Assembly (NCBI GenBank): GCA_963783085.1
Contig: CAWAMJ010000020.1
Coordinates: forward strand, 372,001-436,000
Length of the DNA stretch: 64,000 nucleotides
Direction: 5' to 3'
Origin: CAVYUC01 sp963783085
GTDB taxonomy: Bacteria > Bacteroidota > Bacteroidia > Bacteroidales > Prolixibacteraceae
A model generated the notes under the pieces. It did not search any database. It saw only the letters and a list, made by a program, of their open reading frames with translations, and was not told the origin of the DNA. Shown here in pieces: positions 25,143 to 33,950 of this stretch. Numbering within the stretch: position 1 is the first letter of the stretch; every line of letters begins with the position of its first letter. The position numbers were made by a program, and so were the translations under genes.

Positions 25143-25346
25143 ATGCCAAAAGTGAACGACAAAACAGAACTGAAAATTATTGAATTTCTGGACGAAAACG
25201 GACCGAGCTTTTTAGGCGAAGTCGTGAAAGAGCTCAGGTTGTCATACAGTCACGGATTTTCAAAAGTCAACCAACTACTTTCAAAAGGTATCATAAAACA
25301 TTCCGATCCGCCGTTGCAGTATGAAATAAATTCCGAAGCAAAATAA
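25143..25346 (+). CDS. Small winged-helix-like protein
   Basis: A 67-residue protein. 'ELKIIEFLDENGPSFLGEVV' followed by 'LSYSHGFSKVNQLLSKGII' has the helix-turn-helix plus wing pattern of small DNA-binding domains (DprA-/MarR-like winged helix). It lies 10 bp after the cysteine protein and is probably the last intact gene of the kamA unit. A role as a small regulator is inference from the fold-like pattern only. Confidence 0.6.
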   Translation: MPKVNDKTELKIIEFLDENGPSFLGEVVKELRLSYSHGFSKVNQLLSKGIIKHSDPPLQYEINSEAK

Positions 25347-25351
25347 TTTCA

Positions 25352-25465
25352 ATGCACTGGATTGATTTTCTGATTTTTGCTGTTTATCTGGCTTCAATGC
25401 TGGGAATCGGGTTTTATTTCATGCGGAAAAACAATTCCGCGGACGACTACATTCCAAATGCCTGA
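25352..25465 (+). pseudogene. Remnant of a sodium/solute symporter (N-terminal 37 residues only)
   Basis: ATG 25352 to TGA 25463. It opens 'MHWIDFLIFAVYLASMLGIG' and continues with 'MRKNNSADDYI', the typical first helix and 'S.DDYF' loop of the solute:sodium symporter family. It stops where 'GGR' and the next helices are expected. Downstream DNA contains no more of the family, so the rest of a gene of about 500 codons has been deleted. Confidence 0.75.
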
Positions 25466-25519
25466 ATTCGGGTTTTTCTATGGTCAGAAAAGATTATTTT
25501 TGTGCCATTTCAACCGTTC

Positions 25520-26452
25520 ATGAAAGACAAAAATATAGTTGCATTTGGAGCGGCACTCGGAGCTGCGTTCTTCTGGAGTTTCTCGTTTGTCTGGTTTAAG
25601 ATTGCCTACCTGGCATATAAACCAATAACAGTGGTCATTTTCAGGTTGGCCATTTCGGCGCTGTTGATGCTTGTGCTTGCTGTTTTCATGAAACGACTGC
25701 AAAAACCTTCAAAAAAAGATATCGGACTTTTTGCGCTGATGGCATTTTTTGAACCGTTTGTTTATTTCCTCGGCGAAAGTTATGGTTTGAAATATGTTTC
25801 TTCCACCGTTGCAGCAGTAATTGTTGCCACAATCCCGCTGATTTCTCCGGTGGTAGCATGGCATTTCTATCGCGAAAAATTAAAATTGATGAACGCCGCC
25901 GGCCTGCTTTTTTCATTTTTCGGAGTGGGCCTTGTGGTATTAAACAGTTCCTTTCAGTTTGAAGCTTCGCCGCTGGGAGTCGGGCTTGAATTTATGGCTG
26001 TGCTGGGCGCCATCGCTTATTCCATTGTACTTCGGAATTTAGTTGGCCGCTACAATACCATTTCAATAATTGTTTACCAGAATTTAATTGGTGTTTTACT
26101 GTTCCTTCCAATTTGGCTCACCATCGATTTAAAAGAATTTCTGGCCACGCCTTTTCATCCGCAGGCATTCAAAGCCATCGTTTACCTGGCTGTTTTCGCT
26201 TCTACACTGGCATTTGTGCTTTTCACCCACACCATCAGGCAGTTGGGAGTTAATCGTTCCAATACATTTATTAACCTGATTCCGGTTTTTGTAGCAGTGT
26301 TATCATTTTTTATTTTAAATGAAAGCCTTGAAGCGCAGCAAATTGCCGGTATTTTTGTTGTGGTGGCAGGGCTGTTCCTGGCGCAGGCAACAGGCAAACG
26401 CAAAAGAGATGATTTTGAAACTATTGATGTCGGCACACAAAGAAAAGGGTGA
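25520..26452 (+). CDS. EamA/DMT-family transporter
   Basis: A 310-residue inner-membrane protein with ten hydrophobic helices arranged as two EamA repeats. Repeat 1 starts 'FGAALGAAFFWSFSFVWFK' and repeat 2 starts about residue 155 ('FMAVLGAIAYSIVLRNL'). The second repeat ends 'LNESLEAQQIAGIFVVVAG', the usual EamA closing motif. Such proteins export or import metabolites; the substrate cannot be read from sequence. ATG 25520 is chosen over GTG 25502 because it lies right before the first helix. The N-terminus follows the symporter remnant by 54 bp. Confidence 0.85.
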   Translation: MKDKNIVAFGAALGAAFFWSFSFVWFKIAYLAYKPITVVIFRLAISALLMLVLAVFMKRLQKPSKKDIGLFALMAFFEPFVYFLGESYGLKYVSSTVAAVIVATIPLISPVVAWHFYREKLKLMNAAGLLFSFFGVGLVVLNSSFQFEASPLGVGLEFMAVLGAIAYSIVLRNLVGRYNTISIIVYQNLIGVLLFLPIWLTIDLKEFLATPFHPQAFKAIVYLAVFASTLAFVLFTHTIRQLGVNRSNTFINLIPVFVAVLSFFILNESLEAQQIAGIFVVVAGLFLAQATGKRKRDDFETIDVGTQRKG

Positions 26453-26464
26453 ATAATATTCGTT

Positions 26465-26720
26465 CCCGGCCGGGAGGCGGGCTTTTTCAAGCCCGCATTA
26501 ACAAAGGAAATGGATTTTCCTAAAACCACATTTTCACTGAAATAGAACCGTTTTTTGAATCAGGAGAAAGGATTCTCCTGCTCCCGGCGGGAGGCAGGCT
26601 TTTTCAAGCCCGCATTAATAAAGGAGGTGGATTTTCCTAAAACCACATTTTCACTGAAATAGAACCATTTTTTGAATCAGGAGAAAGGATTCTCCTGCTC
26701 CCGGCGGGAGGCAGGCTTTC
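26465..26720 (+). repeat. 117-bp tandem repeat, about 2.2 copies
   Basis: Copies begin at 26465, 26583 and 26700 (partial) with 'CCCGGCGGGAGGC'. Each full copy holds two hairpins: GCGGGCTT-TTTC-AAGCCCGC (imperfect in copy 2) and GGAGAA-AGGA-TTCTCC. Copies 1 and 2 are nearly identical. No gene is seen in the rest of 26453-26894. Confidence 0.85.
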
Positions 26721-26894
26721 CTAAATCCACCGTAAAAGAACTTTTAGCCGATGAGCCGGAAAAAAATCATTCGGTAATAAAAACGGAGTAATAAGATAAA
26801 TTTTGAAGTTACGGAAGAATACATCATTATTGCAGATATTTTTCATACCAGTCAACATCCTTTAAAAGTGATCCAAAAAAACCTTGATTGTGCA

Positions 26895-27398
26895 ATGAAC
26901 AAAACCCAATACAGAACACCGGAAGAATTAAAAAAGCTGACTGATCAAAAACAGGCAGAAACCAACTCGTTCATCAAAAAGCTGAAAAAGAAAAAGCCCA
27001 AAAACCTTGATGACGTGGTTCACGAACTTCACGATGAAGCGTTTGCCGCATTCAGCTGCCTCGATTGCGCCAATTGCTGCAAAACCATTGGTCCGCGGCT
27101 GATTCAAAAAGACATCGATCGGCTGGCAAAACACCTGAAAATGAAGCCGGCTGATTTTATGGATCAATATGTAATTGCAGACGAGGACGGAGATTTTGTT
27201 TTTCGGGAACACCCCTGTCCTTTTTTGCTCCCCGATAACTATTGTATGGTTTACGAAAACCGGCCAAAAGCTTGCCGCGAATATCCGCACACCGACCGAA
27301 AACGGTTTTACCAAATACTTGCCCTGTCGCATAAAAACTGCGAAACCTGCCCGGTAGTTTTCGACATTTTTGAGGAAGTACAAAAAAAATTCAGATAA
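26895..27398 (+). CDS. YkgJ-family cysteine cluster protein
   Basis: A 167-residue cytosolic protein of the YkgJ/UPF0153 zinc- or iron-chelating family. The core motif is 'CLDCANCCKTIGPRL' (residues about 55-70), followed by 'REHPCPFLLPDNYCMVYENR' and 'KACREYPH', giving a CxxCxxCC...C...C...C pattern. A further 'CETCPVVF' lies near the C-terminus. The precise role of the family is unknown. ATG 26895 (MNKTQYRT) is preferred to an upstream GTG at 26868. It stands alone between a repeat region and porQ. Confidence 0.85.
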   Translation: MNKTQYRTPEELKKLTDQKQAETNSFIKKLKKKKPKNLDDVVHELHDEAFAAFSCLDCANCCKTIGPRLIQKDIDRLAKHLKMKPADFMDQYVIADEDGDFVFREHPCPFLLPDNYCMVYENRPKACREYPHTDRKRFYQILALSHKNCETCPVVFDIFEEVQKKFR

Positions 27399-27505
27399 CA
27401 GGATAAGAATTGATCATGATAGATTTTCATACGTTTTTTAATGGTGGAAATCTTTTAAGAATTGTCAATTTTCAATTACTGGTATCCGGCTAAATAATAT
27501 TTAAA

Positions 27506-27513
27506 TACCTTTG
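27506..27513 (+). promoter_or_regulatory. Probable -7 box of porQ
   Basis: TACCTTTG, an exact TAnnTTTG match. The expected transcription start (about 27520) favours ATG 27543 over 27528 as the porQ start. Confidence 0.5.
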
Positions 27514-27542
27514 GCGTTTTACTGAAAATGCGTAAAAGTCGG

Positions 27543-28568
27543 ATGAAAAAACTTTACCTAATCGCTGTGCTTTGTTTGGCTGTGTTAACAGGTAAATCAC
27601 AAATCGGCGGAGAAACCACTTATCAGTTCCTGGAGTTGACCAATTCGGCGCGAATGGCAGCGCTCGGGGGGACACAAATTGCATTGCAGGATTCAACCGA
27701 TTTGAATCTGCCTTATTACAACCCGGCGTTGTTGCACAAAGAAATGTCAAATATTTTCCTGGTAAATTACGTAAACTATTTTGCCGATGTAAATTACGGC
27801 TATGCTTCCTATGCAAAGTCGATCGACAGCATTGGGAATTTCGCTGTAGGGATGCATTACATCAATTACGGCAGTTTTAGTGAAGCCACCGAGATAGGAG
27901 AGCTCACCGGAAATCATTTCAACGCAGCGGAATACGCACTGAACCTCATCTATTCAAACAAATACAAACGGTTGAATTACGGTGTCAACCTGAAACCTGT
28001 TTTTTCGGTTTTCGAAAGTTACCGGTCGTTTGGAATTGCCGCCGATTTGGGTATTGGTTATGCCACCAAAAACGGTTTTACCAACCTGGCCCTCGTTGCG
28101 CGAAATATGGGCATGCAAATCACCACTTATTATGAAGATGGAAACCGCGAACCCATCCCGTTTGACTTGCAGGCGGGAATCAGCACGAGGCTGCAACATG
28201 CCCCGGTTGTTTTCTCGCTCACTATGCAGCACCTGAACCATTGGGATTTATCGTATTACAAAAAAGAAGGCGACGATGACCTGACGACCATTTTCGAACG
28301 CGAAGAAAGCTTTGGCAAACAAATGATGCGGCATGTAGTGATGGGTGTTGAATTGCTGCCTTCCGATAATTTTACAATCAGGGCCGGTTACAACTACCAG
28401 CGCCGGCAGGAACTAAAATTCGAAGACAAACTTTCCACCGTCGGTTTTTCACTTGGTTTTGGTGTGAAAGTCAAACGGTTCCGCTTCGATTTTGCTACTT
28501 CGCGTTTCCATCTGGCAGGTTCTTCCAACTTGTTTTCTTTGGCGATTAACCTCAACAAGGACCTTTAA
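27543..28568 (+). CDS. porQ: Type IX secretion system protein PorQ
   Basis: A 341-residue outer-membrane barrel protein of the PorV/FadL-like fold, with a signal peptide (MKKLYLIAVLCLAVLTGKSQ). It opens with 'GGETTYQFLELTNSARMAALG', whose 'SARMAALGG' is the PorQ/PorV hallmark, then 'YNPALLHKEMSNIFLVNYVNYFAD'-like strands (quoted in part) and ends in a strand-rich barrel. PorQ belongs to the T9SS attachment complex that links cargo with A-LPS at the cell surface. The order porQ-cmk-ispH is conserved in many Bacteroidales. It supports T9SS activity, relevant to the secreted genes at 49.7-64 kb. Confidence 0.92.
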   Translation: MKKLYLIAVLCLAVLTGKSQIGGETTYQFLELTNSARMAALGGTQIALQDSTDLNLPYYNPALLHKEMSNIFLVNYVNYFADVNYGYASYAKSIDSIGNFAVGMHYINYGSFSEATEIGELTGNHFNAAEYALNLIYSNKYKRLNYGVNLKPVFSVFESYRSFGIAADLGIGYATKNGFTNLALVARNMGMQITTYYEDGNREPIPFDLQAGISTRLQHAPVVFSLTMQHLNHWDLSYYKKEGDDDLTTIFEREESFGKQMMRHVVMGVELLPSDNFTIRAGYNYQRRQELKFEDKLSTVGFSLGFGVKVKRFRFDFATSRFHLAGSSNLFSLAINLNKDL

Positions 28569-28574
28569 AAGACA

Positions 28575-28607
28575 TTTGTGTCCGATTTAAAAAATCCTTT
28601 ATCTTTG
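28575..28607 (+). promoter_or_regulatory. Promoter of cmk-ispH
   Basis: TTTG (28575-28578), 21 bp, TATCTTTG (28600-28607), matching the Bacteroidota consensus, 18 bp before the start at 28626. Confidence 0.65.
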
Positions 28608-28625
28608 CTGAAAATTCCGTAACCA

Positions 28626-29330
28626 ATGAACGACAAAAAAATTGTAATTGCTATTGACGGACATTCCTCCTGTGGAAAAAGCACCATGGCGAAAAGCCTG
28701 GCGCGTGAACTTGGCTACACTTATATCGACAGTGGCGCCATGTACCGGGCAGTTACATTGTTTGCTTTACGGAACGGCTGGATTTCCGGCGGGAAAGCCG
28801 ACAGGGGAAAAATTATTGAAGGGCTGAAAAACATTCACATTACATTTAGCTGGGATGAAAAAGCGGAAAAAAACACAACTTATCTCAACGGCGAAAATGT
28901 AGAAGATGAAATCAGGCAAATGGAAGTTTCGCAGTTCGTCAGTCCGGTAAGCACAATTCCGGAAGTTCGTGCTGAAATGGTGAAACAACAGCGCGAAAAC
29001 GGGAAAAAAAAGGGAATTGTAATGGACGGCCGCGACATTGGAACAGTGGTTTTTCCGGGCGCCGAACTGAAAATATTTATGACGGCATCGCCCGAAGTGA
29101 GGGCGCAGCGACGTTTCGACGAGCTAAAAGAAAAAGGCATTGAAATTAATTTTGAGGAAATCCTTCGGAACGTGGAAGAACGGGACCACATCGATTCCAC
29201 GCGTGAAGCGAGCCCCCTGAAAAAAGCCGGCGACGCGCTGGTGCTCGACAACAGCCATCTTTCCCGTCAGGAACAACTGCAATGGACATTGGAAAAGGTG
29301 AACGAAAAAACAGAGAAAAATGAAGGTTGA
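28626..29330 (+). CDS. cmk: (d)CMP kinase
   Basis: A 234-residue cytosolic nucleotide kinase converting CMP/dCMP to the diphosphates. The P-loop is 'GHSSCGKSTMAKSLA' (residues about 11-25), followed by 'YIDSGAMYRAVT' (CMP binding), 'MDGRDIGTVVFPGA' (the cytidylate kinase signature) and 'FMTASPEVRAQRRFDEL' (lid). Its end overlaps ispH by 11 bp. Length is normal for the family. Confidence 0.96.
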   Translation: MNDKKIVIAIDGHSSCGKSTMAKSLARELGYTYIDSGAMYRAVTLFALRNGWISGGKADRGKIIEGLKNIHITFSWDEKAEKNTTYLNGENVEDEIRQMEVSQFVSPVSTIPEVRAEMVKQQRENGKKKGIVMDGRDIGTVVFPGAELKIFMTASPEVRAQRRFDELKEKGIEINFEEILRNVEERDHIDSTREASPLKKAGDALVLDNSHLSRQEQLQWTLEKVNEKTEKNEG

Positions 29331-30183
29331 AATTGATAAAAAATCAGGTTTTTGTTTTGGAGTGATTAAAGCCATAAAAGCGGCTGAAAGCGAGTTGAAA
29401 GATACCGATCAGTTGTATTGCCTCGGCGATATCGTACACAACGGCATGGAAGTGGACCGGCTCGAAAAAATGGGGTTGAAATCGGTTTCCAGGGAAGAAT
29501 ATTACCAACTCAGCAATTGCCGGGTTTTAATCAGGGCACATGGCGAACCGCCTGAAACTTACGAACACGCCGAAAAAAACAACATCGAGTTAATAGATGC
29601 TACCTGCCCGGTGGTATTGACACTTCAGGAAAAAGTGAAAAGTTCGTACCTTAAAAATTCGCCGCACCGCGGGCAGGTGGTAATTTACGGTAAAAAAGGC
29701 CATGCCGAAATCATCGGGCTCGACGGCCAAACCGACGGCAGCGCTGTGGTGCTCGAGAGTATCGACGATGTGGATAAAATTGATTTTTCGCGACCGGTTT
29801 CGCTGTATTCTCAAACTACAAAACGGGTTGAAGATTTTTATGCCATTGCCGACACTGTAAAATCGAGGATGTCTCCGGGCATTCCGGTGGAAATAAAAGA
29901 TTCCATTTGCCGCCAGGTTTCGAACCGTGTACCGCACCTGAAAAAGTTTGTAATCAATTACGACTTAATCCTGTTTGTTGCAGGACAGAAAAGCTCCAAC
30001 GGAAGATATCTTTACACCGTTTGCAAAGAAGAAAATCCTGATACACACATCATTTCCAGAACGGAAGAAATTCAACCGGAATGGTTCGACGGAGTGAAAT
30101 CAGTCGGCATTTGCGGCGCCACTTCCACACCACAGTGGTTGATGGACGAAGTGGCTGCATGGATTCACGAGAATTACGATTAA
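29320..30183 (+). CDS. ispH: 4-hydroxy-3-methylbut-2-enyl diphosphate reductase
   Basis: A 287-residue iron-sulfur enzyme catalysing the last step of the non-mevalonate isoprenoid pathway (HMBPP to IPP and DMAPP). The three cluster cysteines are visible in 'KSGFCFGVIKAI' (Cys12), 'DATCPVVLTLQ' and 'VGICGATSTPQWL'. The active-site 'RAHGEPPETYE' histidine motif is present too ('GDIVHN', 'RAHG'). It overlaps cmk by 11 bp. No sign of damage. Confidence 0.96.
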   Translation: MKVEIDKKSGFCFGVIKAIKAAESELKDTDQLYCLGDIVHNGMEVDRLEKMGLKSVSREEYYQLSNCRVLIRAHGEPPETYEHAEKNNIELIDATCPVVLTLQEKVKSSYLKNSPHRGQVVIYGKKGHAEIIGLDGQTDGSAVVLESIDDVDKIDFSRPVSLYSQTTKRVEDFYAIADTVKSRMSPGIPVEIKDSICRQVSNRVPHLKKFVINYDLILFVAGQKSSNGRYLYTVCKEENPDTHIISRTEEIQPEWFDGVKSVGICGATSTPQWLMDEVAAWIHENYD

Positions 30184-30250
30184 CTAAAATGTTTTGGGCA
30201 ATTTCCCTGTTTTTGGTTTATTTTGAAAAAGCGTTCAAAAATTAACAGCC

Positions 30251-32722
30251 ATGCCCAGTTCGTTTGCCAAAGTCATTTTGCCGCTCCCGCTCCACGAGGC
30301 GTTTACTTATAAGGTTCCGGAACAATTTCGGAGTTCAATTCAACCCGGGCAGCGGGTGGTGGTGCAATTTGGCAAAAGAAAGTTTTATGCTGCGCTTGTT
30401 GTTTCCGTTTCCGGTGAATATCACGAAAAATTTGAACTGAAAGAAATCCGGCAAATTCTGGATGAGCAGCCGGTGGTGCTGCCTGAAAACCTGGAATTAT
30501 GGAACTGGATTGCGAAATATTACTGCTGCACCCTGGGCGATGTTTTTAAAGCCGCTCTGCCGGCAGGACTAAAACTGGAAAGTAAATCAAAAGTAGTATT
30601 AACCGGCAACACAGCAGAAGAACCGGTTTCTGAAAAGGAGCAGATGATCATTCAGTACATTTCCGAAATGAATGTTTCGCTCGAAGAACTGCAACGAAAA
30701 CTGGGTGACGGGTTTTCATTCTCAGCGCTGAAATCATTAATCCAGAAAGATGTTGTTGAAGTGGTTGAAAAAATAAATACGAAATACAAACCGAAAACCG
30801 AATTTTTTATAAAACTACATCAACGAATCAGCGCCGAAGCGCAGTTGAACGATGAATTAAACCAACTTAACCGGGCAAAAAAACAAAAACAACTACTGCT
30901 CCATTTCTCCGAAAAAACCGGATTATTCGATTCTAATGCAAAAAAAGAAATCAGCAAAAAAGAACTTTTTGAAAATTCAGGCATTCAACCTGTGGTTTTG
31001 AATTCATTGATTAAAAAGGAAATTCTGGTTCAGTATTCCAAAAAGGTTTCGCGGATTGAAAGCCACACCGACGGGCAGGTGAACATAAATTTGCTAAACA
31101 AATACCAGGAAAAAGCGCTGGCAGAAATCAGGAACCTGTTCAACGAGAAACAGGTGGTACTGATTCATGGAATTACAGCCAGCGGCAAAACTGAAATTTA
31201 CATTCATTTAATCGACGAAGTGTTAAAAACCGGGAAACAGGCACTTTATCTTGTTCCCGAAATAGCGCTTACCACACAAATTATCGAGCGGCTGAAAAAC
31301 AGTTTTGGCAAAAAAGTGGGTATTTATCATTCGAAGCTCAACAACCAGGAACGTGTTGAAATCTGGCAAAAAGTACTTCAGTTTCAGGAAAAGCCGGGGG
31401 AGGGTTACCAGGTGGTTTTGGGCGCACGCTCCTCTTTGTTTTTACCGTTTTCAAAACTCGGACTTGTGATTGTGGACGAGGAACATGAAAATTCTTTTAA
31501 ACAGTTTGATCCGGCGCCGCGCTACCATGCCCGCGATATGGCAGTTGTGCTTGGCATTCAGAATAATGCGAAGGTTTTGCTGGGATCGGCCACTCCCTCG
31601 TACGAATCGTTTTACAATGCACAAAACGGGAAATATGGTCTTGTGAATTTGTTAAAACGGCACGCCGAAATGGAACTCCCGGAAATTGTTATTTCTGATT
31701 TAACGCAGGCGCGGAAGAAAAAGCAAATGCATTCGGTATTAACACCCCATCTTTACGAACTGATGCACGACGCGCTCGATAAAAAAGAGCAGGTGATTTT
31801 GTTTCAGAACCGCCGGGGTTATTCGCCGTTTGTACAGTGTTTCAATTGCGGCTGGATTCCGAAATGCAAAAACTGCGATGTCAGCCTCACTTATCACAAA
31901 TATAAAAATCAGTTAAACTGCCACTACTGCGGCTTCAGCGGGCCACTGCCGGATTCCTGCCACGAATGCGGTTCGCACGAAATAAAAACCCGTGGTTTCG
32001 GAACGGAAAAAATTGAAGAAGAGTTGAAACCATTGTTCCGAAATGCAAAAATTGAACGGATGGACCTCGACACCACGCATTCGAAATATGCCTTTGAGAA
32101 AATAATAGGGAACCTTGAAAACCGCAAAACCGATATTTTAATAGGAACGCAAATGGTTACCAAAGGCCTCGATTTCGACCATGTAAATGTTGTGGGGATT
32201 TTAAATGCCGATAACTTAATTAACTTTCCTGATTTCCGGGCGCACGAACGGGCCTACCAACTTATTTCACAGGTTAGCGGCAGAGCCGGCCGCAAACACA
32301 AACGCGGAAAAGTTGTGGTGCAAACTTCACAACCCGATCATCCGCTAATCGATTTGATTAAAATTCAGGATTATCCGGCCGCGTTCAGTTTTCTGATGGA
32401 GGAGAGAAAGTTATTCCGGTACCCGCCGTTTTACCGGTTGATAAAACTGGTAATAAAACATAAAAATCAGCAGGCAGCCGATCGGGCAGCCGCACAACTT
32501 GCCGGCAGGTTAAAACAAAACAAACAGCTTCTGATACTTGGCCCGGAATATCCGTTGGTTAACAAAATCCAGCTTTGGTATCAAAAGGAAATCTGGCTGA
32601 AAATTCACCGGAAACTAAACCTTGATGAAGTAAAGGATTTTGTTACAGGCAAAGTATCAGAAACGAAGCAATTACCTGAAAACAGCAGCGTTACCATCAA
32701 TATTGATGTAGATCCTTTTTAA
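30251..32722 (+). CDS. priA: Primosomal protein N' (replication restart helicase PriA)
   Basis: An 823-residue DNA helicase that reloads the replisome at stalled forks. It has the N-terminal 3'-DNA-end binding domain (residues 1-105), Walker A 'HGITASGKTEIY' (about residue 305), the DEEH box 'LVIVDEEHENSFK', and two zinc clusters in 'CFNCGWIPKCKNCDV' and 'CHYCGFSG..CHECGS'. Helicase motifs V/VI include 'GTQMVTKGLDFDHVNVVG' and 'QLISQVSGRAGRKHK'. Length is as expected. Confidence 0.97.
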   Translation: MPSSFAKVILPLPLHEAFTYKVPEQFRSSIQPGQRVVVQFGKRKFYAALVVSVSGEYHEKFELKEIRQILDEQPVVLPENLELWNWIAKYYCCTLGDVFKAALPAGLKLESKSKVVLTGNTAEEPVSEKEQMIIQYISEMNVSLEELQRKLGDGFSFSALKSLIQKDVVEVVEKINTKYKPKTEFFIKLHQRISAEAQLNDELNQLNRAKKQKQLLLHFSEKTGLFDSNAKKEISKKELFENSGIQPVVLNSLIKKEILVQYSKKVSRIESHTDGQVNINLLNKYQEKALAEIRNLFNEKQVVLIHGITASGKTEIYIHLIDEVLKTGKQALYLVPEIALTTQIIERLKNSFGKKVGIYHSKLNNQERVEIWQKVLQFQEKPGEGYQVVLGARSSLFLPFSKLGLVIVDEEHENSFKQFDPAPRYHARDMAVVLGIQNNAKVLLGSATPSYESFYNAQNGKYGLVNLLKRHAEMELPEIVISDLTQARKKKQMHSVLTPHLYELMHDALDKKEQVILFQNRRGYSPFVQCFNCGWIPKCKNCDVSLTYHKYKNQLNCHYCGFSGPLPDSCHECGSHEIKTRGFGTEKIEEELKPLFRNAKIERMDLDTTHSKYAFEKIIGNLENRKTDILIGTQMVTKGLDFDHVNVVGILNADNLINFPDFRAHERAYQLISQVSGRAGRKHKRGKVVVQTSQPDHPLIDLIKIQDYPAAFSFLMEERKLFRYPPFYRLIKLVIKHKNQQAADRAAAQLAGRLKQNKQLLILGPEYPLVNKIQLWYQKEIWLKIHRKLNLDEVKDFVTGKVSETKQLPENSSVTINIDVDPF

Positions 32723-32809
32723 TCCGCTTTCCAATTATGGTGAGGAAAATTGCAGAAATCGCCTTTGGAAGTTGATGCTTTTGTCGTTTTTACGACGTCG
32801 TTTTTTTCT

Positions 32810-32817
32810 TACTTTTG
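32810..32817 (+). promoter_or_regulatory. Probable -7 box of the heptose kinase gene, with a nearby palindrome
   Basis: TACTTTTG matches TAnnTTTG 19 bp before GTG 32837. A perfect 10-bp palindrome ACGACGTCGT (32792-32801) lies just upstream and could be an operator or half of a weak terminator for priA. Confidence 0.45.
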
Positions 32818-32836
32818 TACTTCTTAAAAAAATCGG

Positions 32837-33832
32837 GTGAACAGCACAGAAGTCAATCATATTTTCGAACAATTCAATCAAATGCGGGTCGTTGTGATTG
32901 GCGATTCAATGGTGGATATTTATTTGTGGGGAAAAGTGGAGCGGATTTCGCCGGAAGCGCCGGTGCCGGTAGTTTCTGTGACAAAAAGGGAAAACCGCCT
33001 GGGTGGCGCTGCAAATGTTTCCCTGAATGTTCAGGCGCTGGGAGCAACGCCGGTTTTATTTTCGGTGGTTGGAAACGACGAAAAGGGCCGAAAGTTTAAA
33101 AAGCTGGTTCAAAAAAACAAGTTGTCGTGCGAAGGAATTTTTGTGGACCCGGAGCGGGTTACAACAGCCAAAAGCCGCATAATCAGCGCAGGCCGGCACA
33201 TTGCCAGAATCGATGAGGAATCAACGGATTACATCAGCTCTGAACTCGAACAGAAAATTATTTCAGGCGTAAAAAATGAAATTGAAAACCACCGCGTAGA
33301 TGTCGTCATTTTTGTGGATTACGACAAAGGGGTGATAACAGGAAAGGTATTCGGGGAAATTAACCATTTGGCGCAATCAAAGGGAATTCCTACCGCCGTA
33401 GACCCCAAAAAAAGCAATTACCACAACTACCGGAACGTCAGTCTGTTCAAGCCTAATTTCAAGGAATTTGTTGAAGGCGCCGGTTTAACCATTTCGAAAG
33501 GCGACCTTGAGGCGCTGAAATCGGCAGCTCATGAATTGAAACAGGCGCAGAATTTTAAACTCATTTTCATTACCCTTTCCGAACTTGGCGTATTTATTAG
33601 CAATGGCATAAACGAACAGTATTATCCGGCGGTTATTCGCTATATTGCCGATGTTTCGGGAGCCGGCGATACGGTAATCAGCATGGCCAGCCTTGCATTG
33701 GCAGCAGGCTTGTCGCCGCAAAAAATGGCACTACTGGCGAATTTGGCAGGCGGCCTGGTTTGTGAGAAACCCGGTGTAGTGCCCGTAGATAAAATGCAGT
33801 TGATGAACACGATGCAACAACAAAAAATTTGA
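32837..33832 (+). CDS. D-glycero-D-manno-heptose-7-phosphate kinase-like (RfaE/HldE domain I)
   Basis: A 331-residue PfkB-family kinase. 'VIGDSMVDIYLWGKVERISPEAPVPVVSV' (shown here in part as SMVDIYLWG and ISPEAPVPVV) and 'RLGGAANVSLNVQALG' are characteristic of RfaE1/HldE kinase domains. The ATP/catalytic motif is 'DVSGAGDTVISM'. The nucleotidyltransferase domain of bifunctional HldE is absent, as in many Bacteroidota, where it is a separate gene. It feeds ADP-heptose synthesis for lipopolysaccharide. The start is GTG 32837; the next ATG (32882) would cut the N-terminal helix. Confidence 0.88.
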   Translation: MNSTEVNHIFEQFNQMRVVVIGDSMVDIYLWGKVERISPEAPVPVVSVTKRENRLGGAANVSLNVQALGATPVLFSVVGNDEKGRKFKKLVQKNKLSCEGIFVDPERVTTAKSRIISAGRHIARIDEESTDYISSELEQKIISGVKNEIENHRVDVVIFVDYDKGVITGKVFGEINHLAQSKGIPTAVDPKKSNYHNYRNVSLFKPNFKEFVEGAGLTISKGDLEALKSAAHELKQAQNFKLIFITLSELGVFISNGINEQYYPAVIRYIADVSGAGDTVISMASLALAAGLSPQKMALLANLAGGLVCEKPGVVPVDKMQLMNTMQQQKI

Positions 33833-33918
33833 CTGAATTTTATACTGAATTTCAACCGGTTGCATAAATCACAACAGGCGATTTCCCTAAAATGGTAAAT
33901 AGGTTCGATCGAAATTAT

Positions 33919-33926
33919 TAAATTTG
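33919..33926 (+). promoter_or_regulatory. Probable -7 box of the parAB operon
   Basis: TAAATTTG matches TAnnTTTG, 25 bp before ATG 33951; no good -33 was seen. Confidence 0.4.
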
Positions 33927-33950
33927 ACACCACTCAAAAAAAGTAAAAAG

